A stretch of 64,000 bases of DNA from Lachnospiraceae bacterium (GTDB taxonomy: Bacteria > Bacillota > Clostridia > Lachnospirales > Lachnospiraceae): contig JAFWWB010000072.1 in assembly GCA_017518185.1 (NCBI GenBank), positions 1 to 64,000 on the forward strand, given 5' to 3'. Made by a program: the position numbers and the translations under genes. The notes beneath the pieces are model-generated. The model saw only the letters and a list, made by a program, of their open reading frames with translations. It had not been told where the DNA came from and searched no databases. Within the stretch, counting starts at the first letter, position 1, and each line of letters opens with the position of its first letter. Positions 24,082 to 33,707 of the stretch are shown here, piece by piece.

Positions 24082-24848
24082 AGATCCTGCGCTGGATGGC
24101 AGTATCATTTTCCTTATATTCGCGCATACCGGTGCCCCGTTTTAAGTGGACGGAGGAGGACATGGCCCATAGCCTTATCTTTTTTCCCTGGGTTGGGGCT
24201 GTCATCGGCCTGCTCTTTTACGGCGCGGTTAAGCTTGCGGAGCTTATGGGAGCGGATGCAGTGGTGCAGGCTGTAGTCCTTCTGCTCATACCGGTGCTCG
24301 TGACCGGGGGATTTCATCTGGACGGGTTCATGGATACACGTGACGCGCTCTCTTCTTACGCCCCGCGTGAGAAGAAGCTGGAGATACTGAAGGATCCCCA
24401 TACCGGGGCTTTCGCTGTGACAGGCATGATAAGCAGCTTCCTTGTCATGTTCCTGGCCATGTATCTGACGGTTTCGCAGGGCGGAAAAGCCTGTGTGTTG
24501 GGAGCCGTGTTCGTGATAAGCCGCTCTTTGAGCGCGCTGACCTCGGTATGCACGGAAAAAGCCAGAAAAGACGGGATGCTCAAAGAGGAGACAAAGGGAA
24601 GCCGCGGTGGTATCGTCTTCGCCTCGCTGCTCTGGATGATCCCGGCAGCCGGGCTTATGATATATGCCGATATGCTGCATGCTCCTTTTATCGCGGCAGT
24701 CTTTGCGGTATACACCCCCTTATACAGAAGAAAGATGCTCAGGGAATTCGGAGGTGTCAGCGGCGATACCGCGGGATATTTTGTGACCCGTTCCGAGATG
24801 TGGGCCTGTCTGGCCTATGGCCTCAGCCTTCTCATATTGAAACAATGA
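24078..24848 (+). CDS. cobS: Cobalamin synthase (adenosylcobinamide-GDP ribazoletransferase)
   Basis: The start is set at ATG 24078, which overlaps the cobU stop in ATGA and follows AGGTGG. An upstream ATG at 24051 lies inside cobU. The 256-residue membrane protein shows FSLYSRIPVPRFKW at the N-terminus, HLDGFMDTRDALSSYAPREK with the metal-binding Asp residues near 80-95, and DPHTGAFAVTGM. It joins GDP-cobinamide with alpha-ribazole or its phosphate at the membrane, with several helices predicted. Confidence 0.94.
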   Translation: MKILRWMAVSFSLYSRIPVPRFKWTEEDMAHSLIFFPWVGAVIGLLFYGAVKLAELMGADAVVQAVVLLLIPVLVTGGFHLDGFMDTRDALSSYAPREKKLEILKDPHTGAFAVTGMISSFLVMFLAMYLTVSQGGKACVLGAVFVISRSLSALTSVCTEKARKDGMLKEETKGSRGGIVFASLLWMIPAAGLMIYADMLHAPFIAAVFAVYTPLYRRKMLREFGGVSGDTAGYFVTRSEMWACLAYGLSLLILKQ

Positions 24849-24859
24849 GGAGCGGATTT

Positions 24860-25465
24860 ATGGAAAGAGTATGCATACTCCTTCGGCACGGGATGACGAA
24901 GGGAAATCTGGAAAAGCGCTATGTGGGCGCGGGAACGGACGAGGAGATTTTGTATGAGGAACGAGAGCGGGCCGTCCGTATGAGGGAGCCGCTTGCAGGG
25001 ATGCTGGCGGAAGGATATACGGTATTTGCGGGACCGTTAAAGCGTACCGTTCAGACTGCAGAGCTTATCGCGGGTGAGAAGAAGATAAACCTGATCGAAA
25101 AACTTAAGGAAACGGATTTCGGAGGCTTTGAGAATAAGACTTACGCGGAGCTTTGCCATGACGGGCTTTTCCGGAGTTGGATAGAAAGCCGCGGAATGGA
25201 ATGCCCCGAGGGCACGGAAGACAGGAGGAGCCTTGAAGAGCGCAGTCTCGCAGGTTTCCGGGAGGCGCTTGCGAAGGCAGAGGGAGACGCGCTGGTCGTA
25301 TGCCACGGCGGAAATATAATGGCCGTGATGAGCGGGATCTTCGGCGGGGACTTTTACGACTATTCCGTTCCCTGTCTGGACGGATACATCATAAGATTTC
25401 GGAAGGATGATGAAGGTATATCTTACGGCACATTTGACCGCATTACTGAGCGGGTATCTGCTTGA
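24860..25465 (+). CDS. cobC: Histidine phosphatase, probable alpha-ribazole phosphatase
   Basis: ATG 24860 sits 11 bases after cobS with GAGGAGCGG before it; the longer frame from 24548 overlaps cobS and is not real. The 201-residue protein has the phosphoglycerate mutase-type LLRHGMTKGN, a second Arg in GPLKRTVQTAELI, an acid/base Glu in LKETDFGGFENKTY and VVCHGGNIMAVM. In this position it should remove the phosphate from alpha-ribazole phosphate or adenosylcobalamin phosphate. Its last 59 bases overlap cbiB in another frame. Confidence 0.86.
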   Translation: MERVCILLRHGMTKGNLEKRYVGAGTDEEILYEERERAVRMREPLAGMLAEGYTVFAGPLKRTVQTAELIAGEKKINLIEKLKETDFGGFENKTYAELCHDGLFRSWIESRGMECPEGTEDRRSLEERSLAGFREALAKAEGDALVVCHGGNIMAVMSGIFGGDFYDYSVPCLDGYIIRFRKDDEGISYGTFDRITERVSA

Positions 25466-26411
25466 TCTCCTGATAGGAGACCCGCAGGGCTGGCCCCATC
25501 CCGTGAGGCTTATCGGTTCGTTCATAGCCTTTCTGGAGAAGAAGCTGAACCGGGGGCCTTCTGCAGGAAAGGGCGGACAGGTCTTCAGGGGGCTTATCAT
25601 GAGCATCCTCGTGACGGGCACTGCAGTGCTGCTTACAGGGGCTGTGCTCTTCGGGGCATACAGGCTGAACCTATTTCTGGGGATCGCCGCAGAGGCGGTG
25701 CTGACCTGTTATGTCCTGGCGGCAAAATGCCTGTATAAGGAGAGCATGGAGGTCTATAACGCCCTGGCTGCGGAGGACATGGCGGCGGCGGCTTATAAGC
25801 TTTCGATGATAGTGGGCAGGGACACTGCGGTGCTTGACAGGGAAGGCATCATAAGGGCTGCGGTGGAGACAGTAGCGGAGAATACCTCCGACGGCGTCAT
25901 AGCTCCACTCATCTATACCGCTATAGGGGGACCGGTGGCCGGGATGCTGTATAAAGCCGTGAATACCATGGATTCCATGGTGGGCTATCATAATGAGAGA
26001 TACGAATACTTCGGCAAGGCTGCTGCAAGACTGGATGACCTTTTCAATCTGATCCCTTCAAGGCTGAGCGCGCTGCTCATGATAGCTTCGGCGGCACTGG
26101 CATCTCTTGTGAACAGGGGATTCAGCGGGAGCGGGGCGCTGAAGATATGGCTCCGGGACCGGTATAAGCATAAAAGTCCCAACAGCGCCCAGACAGAGAG
26201 CGCCTGCGCCGGGGCGCTGGGGATAAGGCTCGGAGGAGATTCGTATTACGGAGGTGTGCTGGTGCATAAGAGCGTCATGGGAGATGCGCGGAGGGAGATA
26301 AAGACGGAGGATATCCGCAACGCCAACACGCTGATGTTTTTAAGCGGGCTGCTGGCGGTCCTGATCTTTGCGGCGGCGGGAACTGCCGTTATCATAGGAG
26401 GTATAGGATGA
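25407..26411 (+). CDS. cbiB: Adenosylcobinamide-phosphate synthase
   Basis: The 334-residue membrane protein carries LLIGDPQGWPHPVRLIGSFI, NTSDGVIAPLIYTAIGGPVA, YKAVNTMDSMVGYHNERYEY and PNSAQTESACAGALGIRLGG, all strongly conserved in CbiB/CobD(Pseudomonas). It attaches aminopropanol phosphate to adenosylcobyric acid. It starts inside the end of cobC (59-base overlap) and ends in a four-base overlap with cobD. The ATG at 25410 is an equal alternative start. Confidence 0.95.
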   Translation: MMKVYLTAHLTALLSGYLLDLLIGDPQGWPHPVRLIGSFIAFLEKKLNRGPSAGKGGQVFRGLIMSILVTGTAVLLTGAVLFGAYRLNLFLGIAAEAVLTCYVLAAKCLYKESMEVYNALAAEDMAAAAYKLSMIVGRDTAVLDREGIIRAAVETVAENTSDGVIAPLIYTAIGGPVAGMLYKAVNTMDSMVGYHNERYEYFGKAAARLDDLFNLIPSRLSALLMIASAALASLVNRGFSGSGALKIWLRDRYKHKSPNSAQTESACAGALGIRLGGDSYYGGVLVHKSVMGDARREIKTEDIRNANTLMFLSGLLAVLIFAAAGTAVIIGGIG

Positions 26412-27433
26412 ACCACGGCGGAGATATCTACGGCGCAGCTGTGGAGCTGGATCTTTCTGTAAGCTTAAATCCTTATCCCGTACCGGAGGTGATCGGCAAG
26501 GCACTGGAAGAGAGCCTTAAGCATCTTCGGGAATATCCGGATACGGAGCAGAGGACGCTCAGGAAAGCACTGGCAGAGGCTGAAGGGGTTGACGTTTCGG
26601 AGATCTTTGCGGGGAACGGCGCCTCCGAGCTTATATCTGCGGCTGTGGGAGTAGCTGCTCCCGAAAGGGTGGTGCTTGCGGAGCCGGGCTTTTACGGATA
26701 CAGGCATGCTCTGGGGCAGCTTAAGGACTGCCATACAGGGACGGTAAGCTGCGAAGGACCGGAAGCTCTTGCAGAGGCGCTAAAGGCTGCAGTGGAAGAG
26801 AGCGGACTTTTATGCATCTCGGATCCCTGGAATCCCTGGGGAGAAAACCTGCCGGAGGAGCTGCTGGCTGAGATCCTTGAAAAGGCCGCGGGAATGGGCA
26901 GGTACGTGCTGCTGGATGAGAGCTTTTATCTTCTTTCCGGGAAGGCGGAGATGAAAAGGGATACCGCAGGCCTTATACGGAGATACCCGGGACTCTTTAT
27001 AATACGCTCCCTTACAAAGCTCTTTGCCATGCCGGGTATACGCATGGGATACGTTATCTCTTCGGCAGACAGCATCAGAAATATCAGGAGGCGGCTGCCG
27101 GAATGGAACCTTTCCGTGCCGGCCATGTATGTGATGGAGGCGGCAGCAGGAGTGATGAAGGAAGGCAGCTTTGTACGCAAGTCCCTGGAATATATAGGAA
27201 ACGAAAGGGAATTCCTTACGGAGGAGCTTAAGAAGAGAGGCTTTGCCGTTAATGACAGCGACACGGTGTACCTTAGCTTCAGGGGGCCCGGATCCCTGTA
27301 CGGCGATATGCTCGGAAGGAAGGTTCTGATAAGGCAGATAGAGGGCGTAGACGGTGATGCGTACTACCGCATAGGAGTGAAGAAGCATGATGAAAACCTG
27401 CGTTTTCTGGGGATCCTGGATGAGGTGATCTAG
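26408..27433 (+). CDS. cobD: Threonine-phosphate decarboxylase
   Basis: The 341-residue PLP enzyme shows NHGGDIYGAA at the N-terminus, LSVSLNPYPVPEVI, AGNGASELIS, ISDPWNPWG, LLDESFYLL and the PLP-lysine motif RSLTKLFAMPGIRMGYVIS. It turns L-threonine phosphate into aminopropanol phosphate, the linker that cbiB uses. The two genes are adjacent and overlapping. The usual NPxNPTG motif is changed to DPWNPWG, which is common in this clostridial group. Confidence 0.92.
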   Translation: MNHGGDIYGAAVELDLSVSLNPYPVPEVIGKALEESLKHLREYPDTEQRTLRKALAEAEGVDVSEIFAGNGASELISAAVGVAAPERVVLAEPGFYGYRHALGQLKDCHTGTVSCEGPEALAEALKAAVEESGLLCISDPWNPWGENLPEELLAEILEKAAGMGRYVLLDESFYLLSGKAEMKRDTAGLIRRYPGLFIIRSLTKLFAMPGIRMGYVISSADSIRNIRRRLPEWNLSVPAMYVMEAAAGVMKEGSFVRKSLEYIGNEREFLTEELKKRGFAVNDSDTVYLSFRGPGSLYGDMLGRKVLIRQIEGVDGDAYYRIGVKKHDENLRFLGILDEVI

Positions 27434-27436
27434 CAT

Positions 27437-28069
27437 ATGGAATATATGAGACCGGCTGAGATAGAAAAGCGCAGCTTCGAGATAATAGACGGTGAGCTGG
27501 CTGAAAAGGGGATAAGGCTTACGGGAGAGACAGCTCCCGTTATCAGGCGCTGCATCCATACCACCGCGGATCTTGAATATGCGGAGAGCATGGTGTTTTC
27601 GGAAGATGCCATAGGGAAACTGAAGGAGCTCATACGCGGAGGCGCCGATATCGTGACGGATACCAACATGGCGCTGAGCGGGATAAATAAAAAAGAATTC
27701 TCAAGATACGGCGGGAGCATAAGCTGCCATATGGCGGATGAGGACGTGGCCCGGGAAGCACAGGAAAGAGGCGTGACCAGAGCCTCGGTCAGCATGGAAA
27801 AGGCAATGAGTAGCGGGCGCAGGACCGTCTTTGTGTCGGGGAATGCGCCTACCGCGCTCATCACGCTGTGGGAGCATCATGAGAGCGGAAGTTACAGCCC
27901 GGCCTTTGTGATAGGCGTGCCGGTGGGATTCGTGAACGTTGTGGAGGCCAAGGAGCTCATCATAAAGAGCGGGATCCCGCACATCGTCAACCGCGGGAGA
28001 AAGGGCGGGAGCAACGTGGCTGCAGCTATAGTCAATGCCGTATTGTATATGATGCGGGATGAAGTATGA
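27437..28069 (+). CDS. cbiC: Precorrin-8X / cobalt-precorrin-8 methylmutase
   Basis: The 210-residue enzyme carries the catalytic His in IRRCIHTTADLEYAESMVF and the family segments GADIVTDTNMALSG, FVSGNAPTALITL and VIGVPVGFVNVVEAKELI. It moves a methyl group from C11 to C12 to form cobyrinic acid. It starts three bases after cobD and its stop overlaps the cbiD start. Confidence 0.96.
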   Translation: MEYMRPAEIEKRSFEIIDGELAEKGIRLTGETAPVIRRCIHTTADLEYAESMVFSEDAIGKLKELIRGGADIVTDTNMALSGINKKEFSRYGGSISCHMADEDVAREAQERGVTRASVSMEKAMSSGRRTVFVSGNAPTALITLWEHHESGSYSPAFVIGVPVGFVNVVEAKELIIKSGIPHIVNRGRKGGSNVAAAIVNAVLYMMRDEV

Positions 28070-29204
28070 GTGAGATGAAGCACGGTTTTACAACGGGAAG
28101 CTGCGCTGCGGCAGCGGCCAAGGCGGCGGCCTGCATGCTTTTCGGCGGAGGAAGGCGCAAGAGCATCTCCATAATGACTCCGGCAGGGATAGAATACAGG
28201 GCGGAGCTAGAGGATATTAGCGTTTCAGAAGACCATGTGAGCTGCGCCGTGAGAAAGTATTCCGGAGACGATCCCGATGTGACAGCTGGAACCCTCATAT
28301 ATGCGGCAGTATATGCCTGCGGCGGCAGCGGGAATGCCGTGGAGATAGAGGCGGGAGAAGGCGTTGGAACGGTGACGAGACCGGGGCTGGACCAGCCTCC
28401 GGGAAGTCCCGCCATCAACTCAGTTCCCCGGAGGATGATAGAGGAAAACGTAAGGGAAGCGGCGGAGGTCTTCGGTTACTGCGGTGATATCAGGGTGGTG
28501 GTATCCGTGCCGGGCGGCGGGAGCTGGCGCTGAAGACCTTTAATCCGAGGCTGGGAATAGAGGGCGGTATCTCGATAATAGGGACCAGCGGGATCATAGA
28601 GCCGATGAGCACACGCGCCATACTTGAGACGATACGGACGGAGCTCAGACAGCTTAAGGAAGAAGGGCACAGGACCGCGGTGGTGTCTCCGGGAAATTAC
28701 GGCCTGGAGTTTATGAAGAGCAGCTACGGCTACGATCCTGACCGGGCGGTGAAGTGCTCCAATTTTATAGGCGAGACCATAGACATGGTCTGCGGGCTGG
28801 GCTATGAAAGGCTGCTCTTATGCGGTCATGTGGGGAAGCTGATAAAGCTTTCCTGCGGGATAATGAACACCCATTCCGCGGAGGCAGACTGCAGGGCCGA
28901 GCTTATGGCGGCAGCAGCCGCACGAAACGGAGCGGACAGCGCCCTCATCAACAGGATACTTGACTGTGTGAATACCGAAGAGGCCTGTGAGCTCATGAAG
29001 GGAGCGGGGATGCTTAAGGCCTGCTTCGAAACAGTGACGGAAAAGGCAGCATATCATCTCAGGAAAAGGGCCGGAGACCGTACCGCAGCGGAGCTTATGA
29101 TCTACTCCTCCGTATACGGTCTGCTGGGGGCCACCTCCGGAGCTGAAGGCTTCCTGAAAGATGCGATGGCGGAGCCGCTTATGCCGGATAAGGGAGAAGG
29201 ATAA
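28066..29204 (+). pseudogene. cbiD: Cobalt-precorrin-5B C1-methyltransferase, frameshifted
   Basis: The first part (28066 to about 28520) reads KHGFTTGSCAAAAAKAA, PGLDQPPGSPAINSVPRRMI and DIRVVVSVPGG. At about 28519-28520 the frame breaks, and the remainder (from 28521 to 29204) continues in the next frame with ELALKTFNPRLGIEGGISII, GTSGIIEPMSTRAI and LLCGHVGKLIKLSCGIMNTH. Family members have PGGEE-L-A at the break, so one base is missing in the G-rich GGCGGCGGGAG. Both halves are otherwise intact and highly conserved, so the lesion is very recent or a sequencing error. CbiD methylates C1 of the corrin ring and is essential for the anaerobic route. Confidence 0.92.
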
Positions 29205-29975
29205 ATGATAGATTTTGTTGGAGCCGGCCCCGGGGCTGAGGACCTGATAACACTGAGGGGCATGAGACTGCTGGAAAAGGCGGATGTGGTCATATACGCG
29301 GGAAGCCTGGTGAACCCGGGGCTGCTTTCCTATGCACCGGAGGGAGCGGAGATCCATAACAGCGCGGAGCTTACCCTGGAGGAAGTGACGGAGATCATGA
29401 CGGAGGCGGACCGCAAAGGGCTGCGGGTGGTGAGACTTCATACCGGGGACCAGAGCCTTTACGGGGCTGTGCGGGAGCAGATGGATATACTTGATGAAAG
29501 AGGCATAGCCTACAGCTCCTGTCCGGGAGTGAGCGCCGCTTTCGGAGCGGCGGCTGCCCTTGATATGGAATACACGCTGCCCGGAGTGAGCCAGACCCTC
29601 ATCATCACCAGGATGGAGGGCAGGACGGCTGTGCCGGAAAAGGAGAGCATAGAGCTGCTGGCAGCCCACGGTTCCTCCATGGCCGTGTACCTGAGCGCCG
29701 GGATGCTTAAGGGCCTATCAGAGCGTCTCATGGAGGGGGGCTACAGTGCGGATACGCCGGCGGCTATTGTCTATAAGGCCACCTGGCCGGAGGAGAAGAA
29801 GCTGCTCTGCACCGTGGGGACACTTTATGAGACGGGAGAGGAGCATGGCATAAGCAGGACCGCGGTGGTGCTGATTGGGGAGGCTGTGACCCACAGCTCT
29901 TATGAAAGATCGAAGCTCTACGATCCGGGCTTTACCACGGGATACAGAAAAGGAAAAGACGGGATAAAAGGATGA
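29205..29975 (+). CDS. cbiF: Cobalt-precorrin-4 C11-methyltransferase
   Basis: The 256-residue SAM-dependent tetrapyrrole methylase has FVGAGPGAEDLITLRG, ADVVIYAGSLVNPGLL, VRLHTGDQSLYGAVREQMD and SCPGVSAAFGAAAAL, which are diagnostic of CbiF/CobM rather than CbiL or CbiH. It starts directly after the cbiD stop (no gap) behind GGGAGAAGG. Confidence 0.95.
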   Translation: MIDFVGAGPGAEDLITLRGMRLLEKADVVIYAGSLVNPGLLSYAPEGAEIHNSAELTLEEVTEIMTEADRKGLRVVRLHTGDQSLYGAVREQMDILDERGIAYSSCPGVSAAFGAAAALDMEYTLPGVSQTLIITRMEGRTAVPEKESIELLAAHGSSMAVYLSAGMLKGLSERLMEGGYSADTPAAIVYKATWPEEKKLLCTVGTLYETGEEHGISRTAVVLIGEAVTHSSYERSKLYDPGFTTGYRKGKDGIKG

Positions 29976-30958
29976 GAAAGATGGCGGTCTGCTTCAGCAG
30001 GCCAGGCATGGAACTGATAAAGAGACTGAACGCAGAAGCAGTAAAGCACGGGATAGAGCCGGCGGAGGCCTACGTCTGTACGGGAGCGGCGGGGGAAGGC
30101 TTCATAAGCTTCGGAGGCAGCGTTTCGGAATGGGCGGAGCTTGCGGACAGCAGGGGAGCCTGCGCGATCTTCGTATCCGCGGCAGGGATCGCCGTAAGGG
30201 CAGTGGCCGGCATCTGCAGGGACAAGCTGACGGATATACCGGTGATAGTGATAGATGATAACGGCCGCTTTGTGATACCTATAATGTCGGGGCATGCCGG
30301 CGGGGGCAACAAGATCGCCGTGATACTGGCGGAGCTTCTGGGAGCGGTGCCGGTTATCACCACTTCCACGGATGTGAACGGAGCTTTTTCCGCGGATGTC
30401 TATGCAAAGGAGCAGGGACTGCGCATAGAGAACCGGAGCGGGATCAGGAAGGTATCCGCAAAAGCGATAGAGGGGAAACCGGTCACACTTTCCTTTAAGC
30501 ACTATCCCCCGCAGGAGCCTGTGGATATCATAGTCGCGGATGAGACGGACCGGGAATATGACCTGCTGCTGAAGCCGAAAAGATATGTGCTGGGGATCGG
30601 GGCACGTAAGGGTAAGGATCCGGCAGAGGCGGAAGCATTCATACTGAACGTGCTCAGGGAAAACGGCGTGGAGACCGGTGACGTATATGCGGTGTGCACC
30701 ATAGATATAAAGAAGGATGAAGAGGCAATAAAAGCATTCTGCGCAAAGTACAGGATACCGCTCCTTTGTTTTGATGCGGAGCTGCTGTCTGATGCGGAGG
30801 GGGAGTTTGAAGTCTCGGAGTTTGTAAAGGAAAAGACCGGGGTTGACAATGTATGCCAGAGGGCGGCCGCTCTGGGGGCAGGCCCCGGAGGCAGGGATAT
30901 CACGGGCAAGATAAAGGGTGCCGGCATAACGGCTGCGCTCTTTATGAGGAAGGTGTAA
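29972..30958 (+). CDS. cbiG: Cobalt-precorrin-5A hydrolase
   Basis: The 328-residue protein has the three CbiG parts. The N-terminal domain has ICRDKLTDIPVIVIDDNGRF and MSGHAGGGNKIAVILAELLG, which is the strongest signature. The middle domain has KRYVLGIGARKGKDPAEAE. The C-terminal domain has NVCQRAAALGAGPGG. It opens the delta-lactone ring and releases acetaldehyde. It overlaps cbiF by four bases and abuts cbiH. Confidence 0.95.
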   Translation: MRKMAVCFSRPGMELIKRLNAEAVKHGIEPAEAYVCTGAAGEGFISFGGSVSEWAELADSRGACAIFVSAAGIAVRAVAGICRDKLTDIPVIVIDDNGRFVIPIMSGHAGGGNKIAVILAELLGAVPVITTSTDVNGAFSADVYAKEQGLRIENRSGIRKVSAKAIEGKPVTLSFKHYPPQEPVDIIVADETDREYDLLLKPKRYVLGIGARKGKDPAEAEAFILNVLRENGVETGDVYAVCTIDIKKDEEAIKAFCAKYRIPLLCFDAELLSDAEGEFEVSEFVKEKTGVDNVCQRAAALGAGPGGRDITGKIKGAGITAALFMRKV

Positions 30959-31723
30959 ATGGCAAAGATATATGTAGTGGGCATAGGTCCTGGTGAGGAA
31001 AAGTATCTTACGGGACAGGCCGCTGATGCGCTGGAAAGAAGCAGTGTCATAGCGGGTTATAAGACCTACATCGAGCTGGTGCGGGACAGGTATCCGGATA
31101 AAGAGTTCTTCTCCAACGGAATGAAACAGGAGCGGGAGAGATGCAGGCAGTGCGTTGCATACGCGCTGGAGGGAAAGACCGTCTCCCTTATCTGCAGCGG
31201 TGACGCGGGTGTATACGGTATGGCTTCCCTGATGCTGGAGACGGCGGAGGAGATGCGTCAGGAGACCGGAGGGCTTCCTGATGCGGAGGATATAGAGATC
31301 GTTCCCGGCGTGACGGCGGCTCTTTCCGGAGCGGCGCTTTTAGGCGCGCCCATAGGCCACGACTTCTGCGTCATCAGCTTAAGCGACCTGCTCACCCCGT
31401 TGGAGCTTATAGAAAAGAGGCTTAAGGCTGCGGCAGAGGCGGATCTCTGCATAGTCCTGTACAATCCCGGCAGCAGGAACAGGGCAGGGTATCTTAAGCA
31501 TGCCTGCGGGATACTGATGGAGAAGACAGGAGCAGAGCGGGTCTGCGGTTATGTGAGGAACATCGGCAGGCAGGGAACGGAGCAGCGCATCTGTACCCTG
31601 AAGGAACTGGCAGAGACGGAGGCGGATATGTTCACCACTGTCTTCATCGGTAATTCCAGAACAAGGGAATGCGGGGGCAGGATGGTCACGCCCAGAGGAT
31701 ATGATAAAGATGGAAACAGCTGA
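30959..31723 (+). CDS. cbiH: Cobalt-factor III / precorrin-3B C17-methyltransferase
   Basis: The 254-residue methylase shows KIYVVGIGPGEEKYLTGQA, VIAGYKTYIELV, CSGDAGVYGMASLMLE, EIVPGVTAALSGAALLGAP and the typical SLSDLLTPLELIEKRLKAAA. It methylates C17 with ring contraction. It begins directly after the cbiG stop. Its end overlaps the next gene by 23 bases. Confidence 0.95.
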   Translation: MAKIYVVGIGPGEEKYLTGQAADALERSSVIAGYKTYIELVRDRYPDKEFFSNGMKQERERCRQCVAYALEGKTVSLICSGDAGVYGMASLMLETAEEMRQETGGLPDAEDIEIVPGVTAALSGAALLGAPIGHDFCVISLSDLLTPLELIEKRLKAAAEADLCIVLYNPGSRNRAGYLKHACGILMEKTGAERVCGYVRNIGRQGTEQRICTLKELAETEADMFTTVFIGNSRTRECGGRMVTPRGYDKDGNS

Positions 31724-33707
31724 ACGACTGATCATTTTTTCCGGTACCACGGAGGGCAGGCTGCTTTCGGACAGATTATGCGCCGAAGGCCTGCATCACA
31801 TAGTTTCCGTGGCATCGGGATACGGAAGCGATATGATGAGGGAGGATCCCAGCAGGGAGGTCCATGAGGGACGCATGGATGCGGAAGAGATGTGCGCGTT
31901 TCTTAAGGCCCGGGGCTTTACGGCAGAGGCGAAACTCATCGATGCAACCCACCCTTACGCGGTGGAGGTGAGCCGCAATATCCGCGCGGCAGCGGAGAAG
32001 ACCGGGGCGGAATATATACGGGTGCTGAGAAAAAGCATTGAGGCCGGGGAGGAGGGCGTGATACTTTACGACAGTTTCCGGGACTGGGCGGCGGCCGCAG
32101 ATACTTTTGAGGGGAACATACTGCTGACTACCGGGAGCAAGGAGCTGCGGGAATACAGTGAGATCGTATCGGAGGAGACGCTGAAGCGCAGCTATGTAAG
32201 GGTGCTGCCCTCTGCGGAGAGCCTTTCTATATGCTCGGAATGCGGCGTGGATGCATCGCATATCATCGCCATGAACGGGCCCTTCGGAACGGAGCTTAAC
32301 CTTGCAATACTTAAGCAGTATGATATCGCGCATCTGGTGACAAAGGAGAGCGGCATTCAGGGAGGCTTTGAGGAAAAGAAGGAGGCGGCGGCGCTTTACG
32401 GAGCGAAGCTGCACGTCATAAGCAGACCTGTCAGGGAAGAGGGGAAAGAGCTGGAGGAAGTGTTTACGCTGCTCACCGGAAAACGCCCGGAGGAGAAAAA
32501 GCTTAAGCAGATCATACTGGCCGGCATGGGCATGGGAAGCGAAGCTTCGATGACCTGTGAAGTGCGTGAGGCCGTGGCGGGAGCGGACATCGTTTTCGGC
32601 GCAAAGAGGCTGATAAACGGGATAAGGGCGAAGGAGAAGCATCCCCTGTACCTGGCGGCGGATATCATACCCCTTCTTAAGGAACGGCATGATATAGAAA
32701 AAGCGGTGGTCCTCTTTTCGGGGGACAGCGGCTTTTACAGCGGCGCCGCAGCCCTGGGACGGGCGCTGAAGGAATGGGAGGAGGCACCGGAGATAAAGCT
32801 CCTTCCGGGAGTATCTTCCGTCTCGTATCTGGCAGCGGCCCTCGGAGTGAATTATGAGGATGCATGGATCTGCAGCCTTCACGGAAGGAACAGTGAAGAT
32901 GATATACTGGCTGCGGCAGCAGGGATAAGGACAAGAGAAAAGAGCTTTGTGCTGCTCTCCGGAAGGGAAGATGCGTATAGACTTAAGGAGCAGCTCCTGA
33001 AAGAGGGGACCGGGGCGGAGATCTTTGCGGGGCTATGTCTGTCCTATGAAGAAGAGTTCGTGGGCAGGCTTGAGGATATGCCGGAAGCGGACGGTCCCGT
33101 TACCATACTGGTGCTGAACAGGAAGCCGGAACGGAGGCTTATCATAAATGCGCTGCCGGATGAAAGCTTTATACGGGGGAGCGTTCCCATGACAAAGGAA
33201 TGCATACGGCACGAGAGCATAAGAAGGCTGGGACTAAGGGAAGGTGACCTGCTATGGGATATAGGCGGCGGGACCGGCTCGGTATCCATTGAGGCAGCCC
33301 TGCTGCATCCCTCCATCCGGGTATGCACCGTTGAGAGGGACAGCGAAGCCTGCGGCCTTATCAGGGAAAATATCAAAAAGCACGGTGTCCGGAACGTGAA
33401 GCTTATCGAAGGGGATGCATCCCTTCTGTTGAAGGAGTCCGATAAACCGGACTGTGTTTTTATCGGAGGCAGCGGAGGAAAGCTCAGTGAGATCCTTGAG
33501 GGCATAAGCGAAAAGGGCAGCGGCATCAGAGTGGTGATCAACGCCATAAGCCTTGAGACCCTGGGAGAGATAACGGACTTTATCATGGAAAAGCATATAA
33601 AGGATGAGGAGATAGTGCAGCTGGCGGTGAGCGATATCCGCAGGGTGGGAGCGCATCATATACCACGCAGCGGAAATCCCGTTACCATCGCGGCGTTTAC
33701 GTTATGA
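31701..33707 (+). CDS. Triple fusion CbiJ-CbiE-CbiT
   Basis: One 668-residue chain holds three enzymes. Residues about 8-258 are cobalt-precorrin-6A reductase CbiJ (IIFSGTTEGRLLSDRL, LIDATHPYAVEVSRNI, ILLTTGSKEL). Residues about 270-470 are the C5-methyltransferase CbiE (ILAGMGMGSEASMTCEVREA, LFSGDSGFYSGAAAL, LLPGVSSVSYLAAALG). Residues about 490-668 are the C15-methylating decarboxylase CbiT (VPMTKECIRHESIRRL, LWDIGGGTGSVSIEAAL, IGGSGGKLSEIL). CbiE-CbiT fusions (CobL-like) are common; adding CbiJ at the front is rarer. All three active regions look intact. ATG 31710 is an alternative start. The stop overlaps the cbiA start. Confidence 0.94.
   Translation: MIKMETAERLIIFSGTTEGRLLSDRLCAEGLHHIVSVASGYGSDMMREDPSREVHEGRMDAEEMCAFLKARGFTAEAKLIDATHPYAVEVSRNIRAAAEKTGAEYIRVLRKSIEAGEEGVILYDSFRDWAAAADTFEGNILLTTGSKELREYSEIVSEETLKRSYVRVLPSAESLSICSECGVDASHIIAMNGPFGTELNLAILKQYDIAHLVTKESGIQGGFEEKKEAAALYGAKLHVISRPVREEGKELEEVFTLLTGKRPEEKKLKQIILAGMGMGSEASMTCEVREAVAGADIVFGAKRLINGIRAKEKHPLYLAADIIPLLKERHDIEKAVVLFSGDSGFYSGAAALGRALKEWEEAPEIKLLPGVSSVSYLAAALGVNYEDAWICSLHGRNSEDDILAAAAGIRTREKSFVLLSGREDAYRLKEQLLKEGTGAEIFAGLCLSYEEEFVGRLEDMPEADGPVTILVLNRKPERRLIINALPDESFIRGSVPMTKECIRHESIRRLGLREGDLLWDIGGGTGSVSIEAALLHPSIRVCTVERDSEACGLIRENIKKHGVRNVKLIEGDASLLLKESDKPDCVFIGGSGGKLSEILEGISEKGSGIRVVINAISLETLGEITDFIMEKHIKDEEIVQLAVSDIRRVGAHHIPRSGNPVTIAAFTL

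Noticed and set aside
24548-25465. Longer 305-residue version of the alpha-ribazole phosphatase
   Set aside because: The first 104 residues are out-of-frame cobS sequence. The true start with a ribosome site is at 24860.
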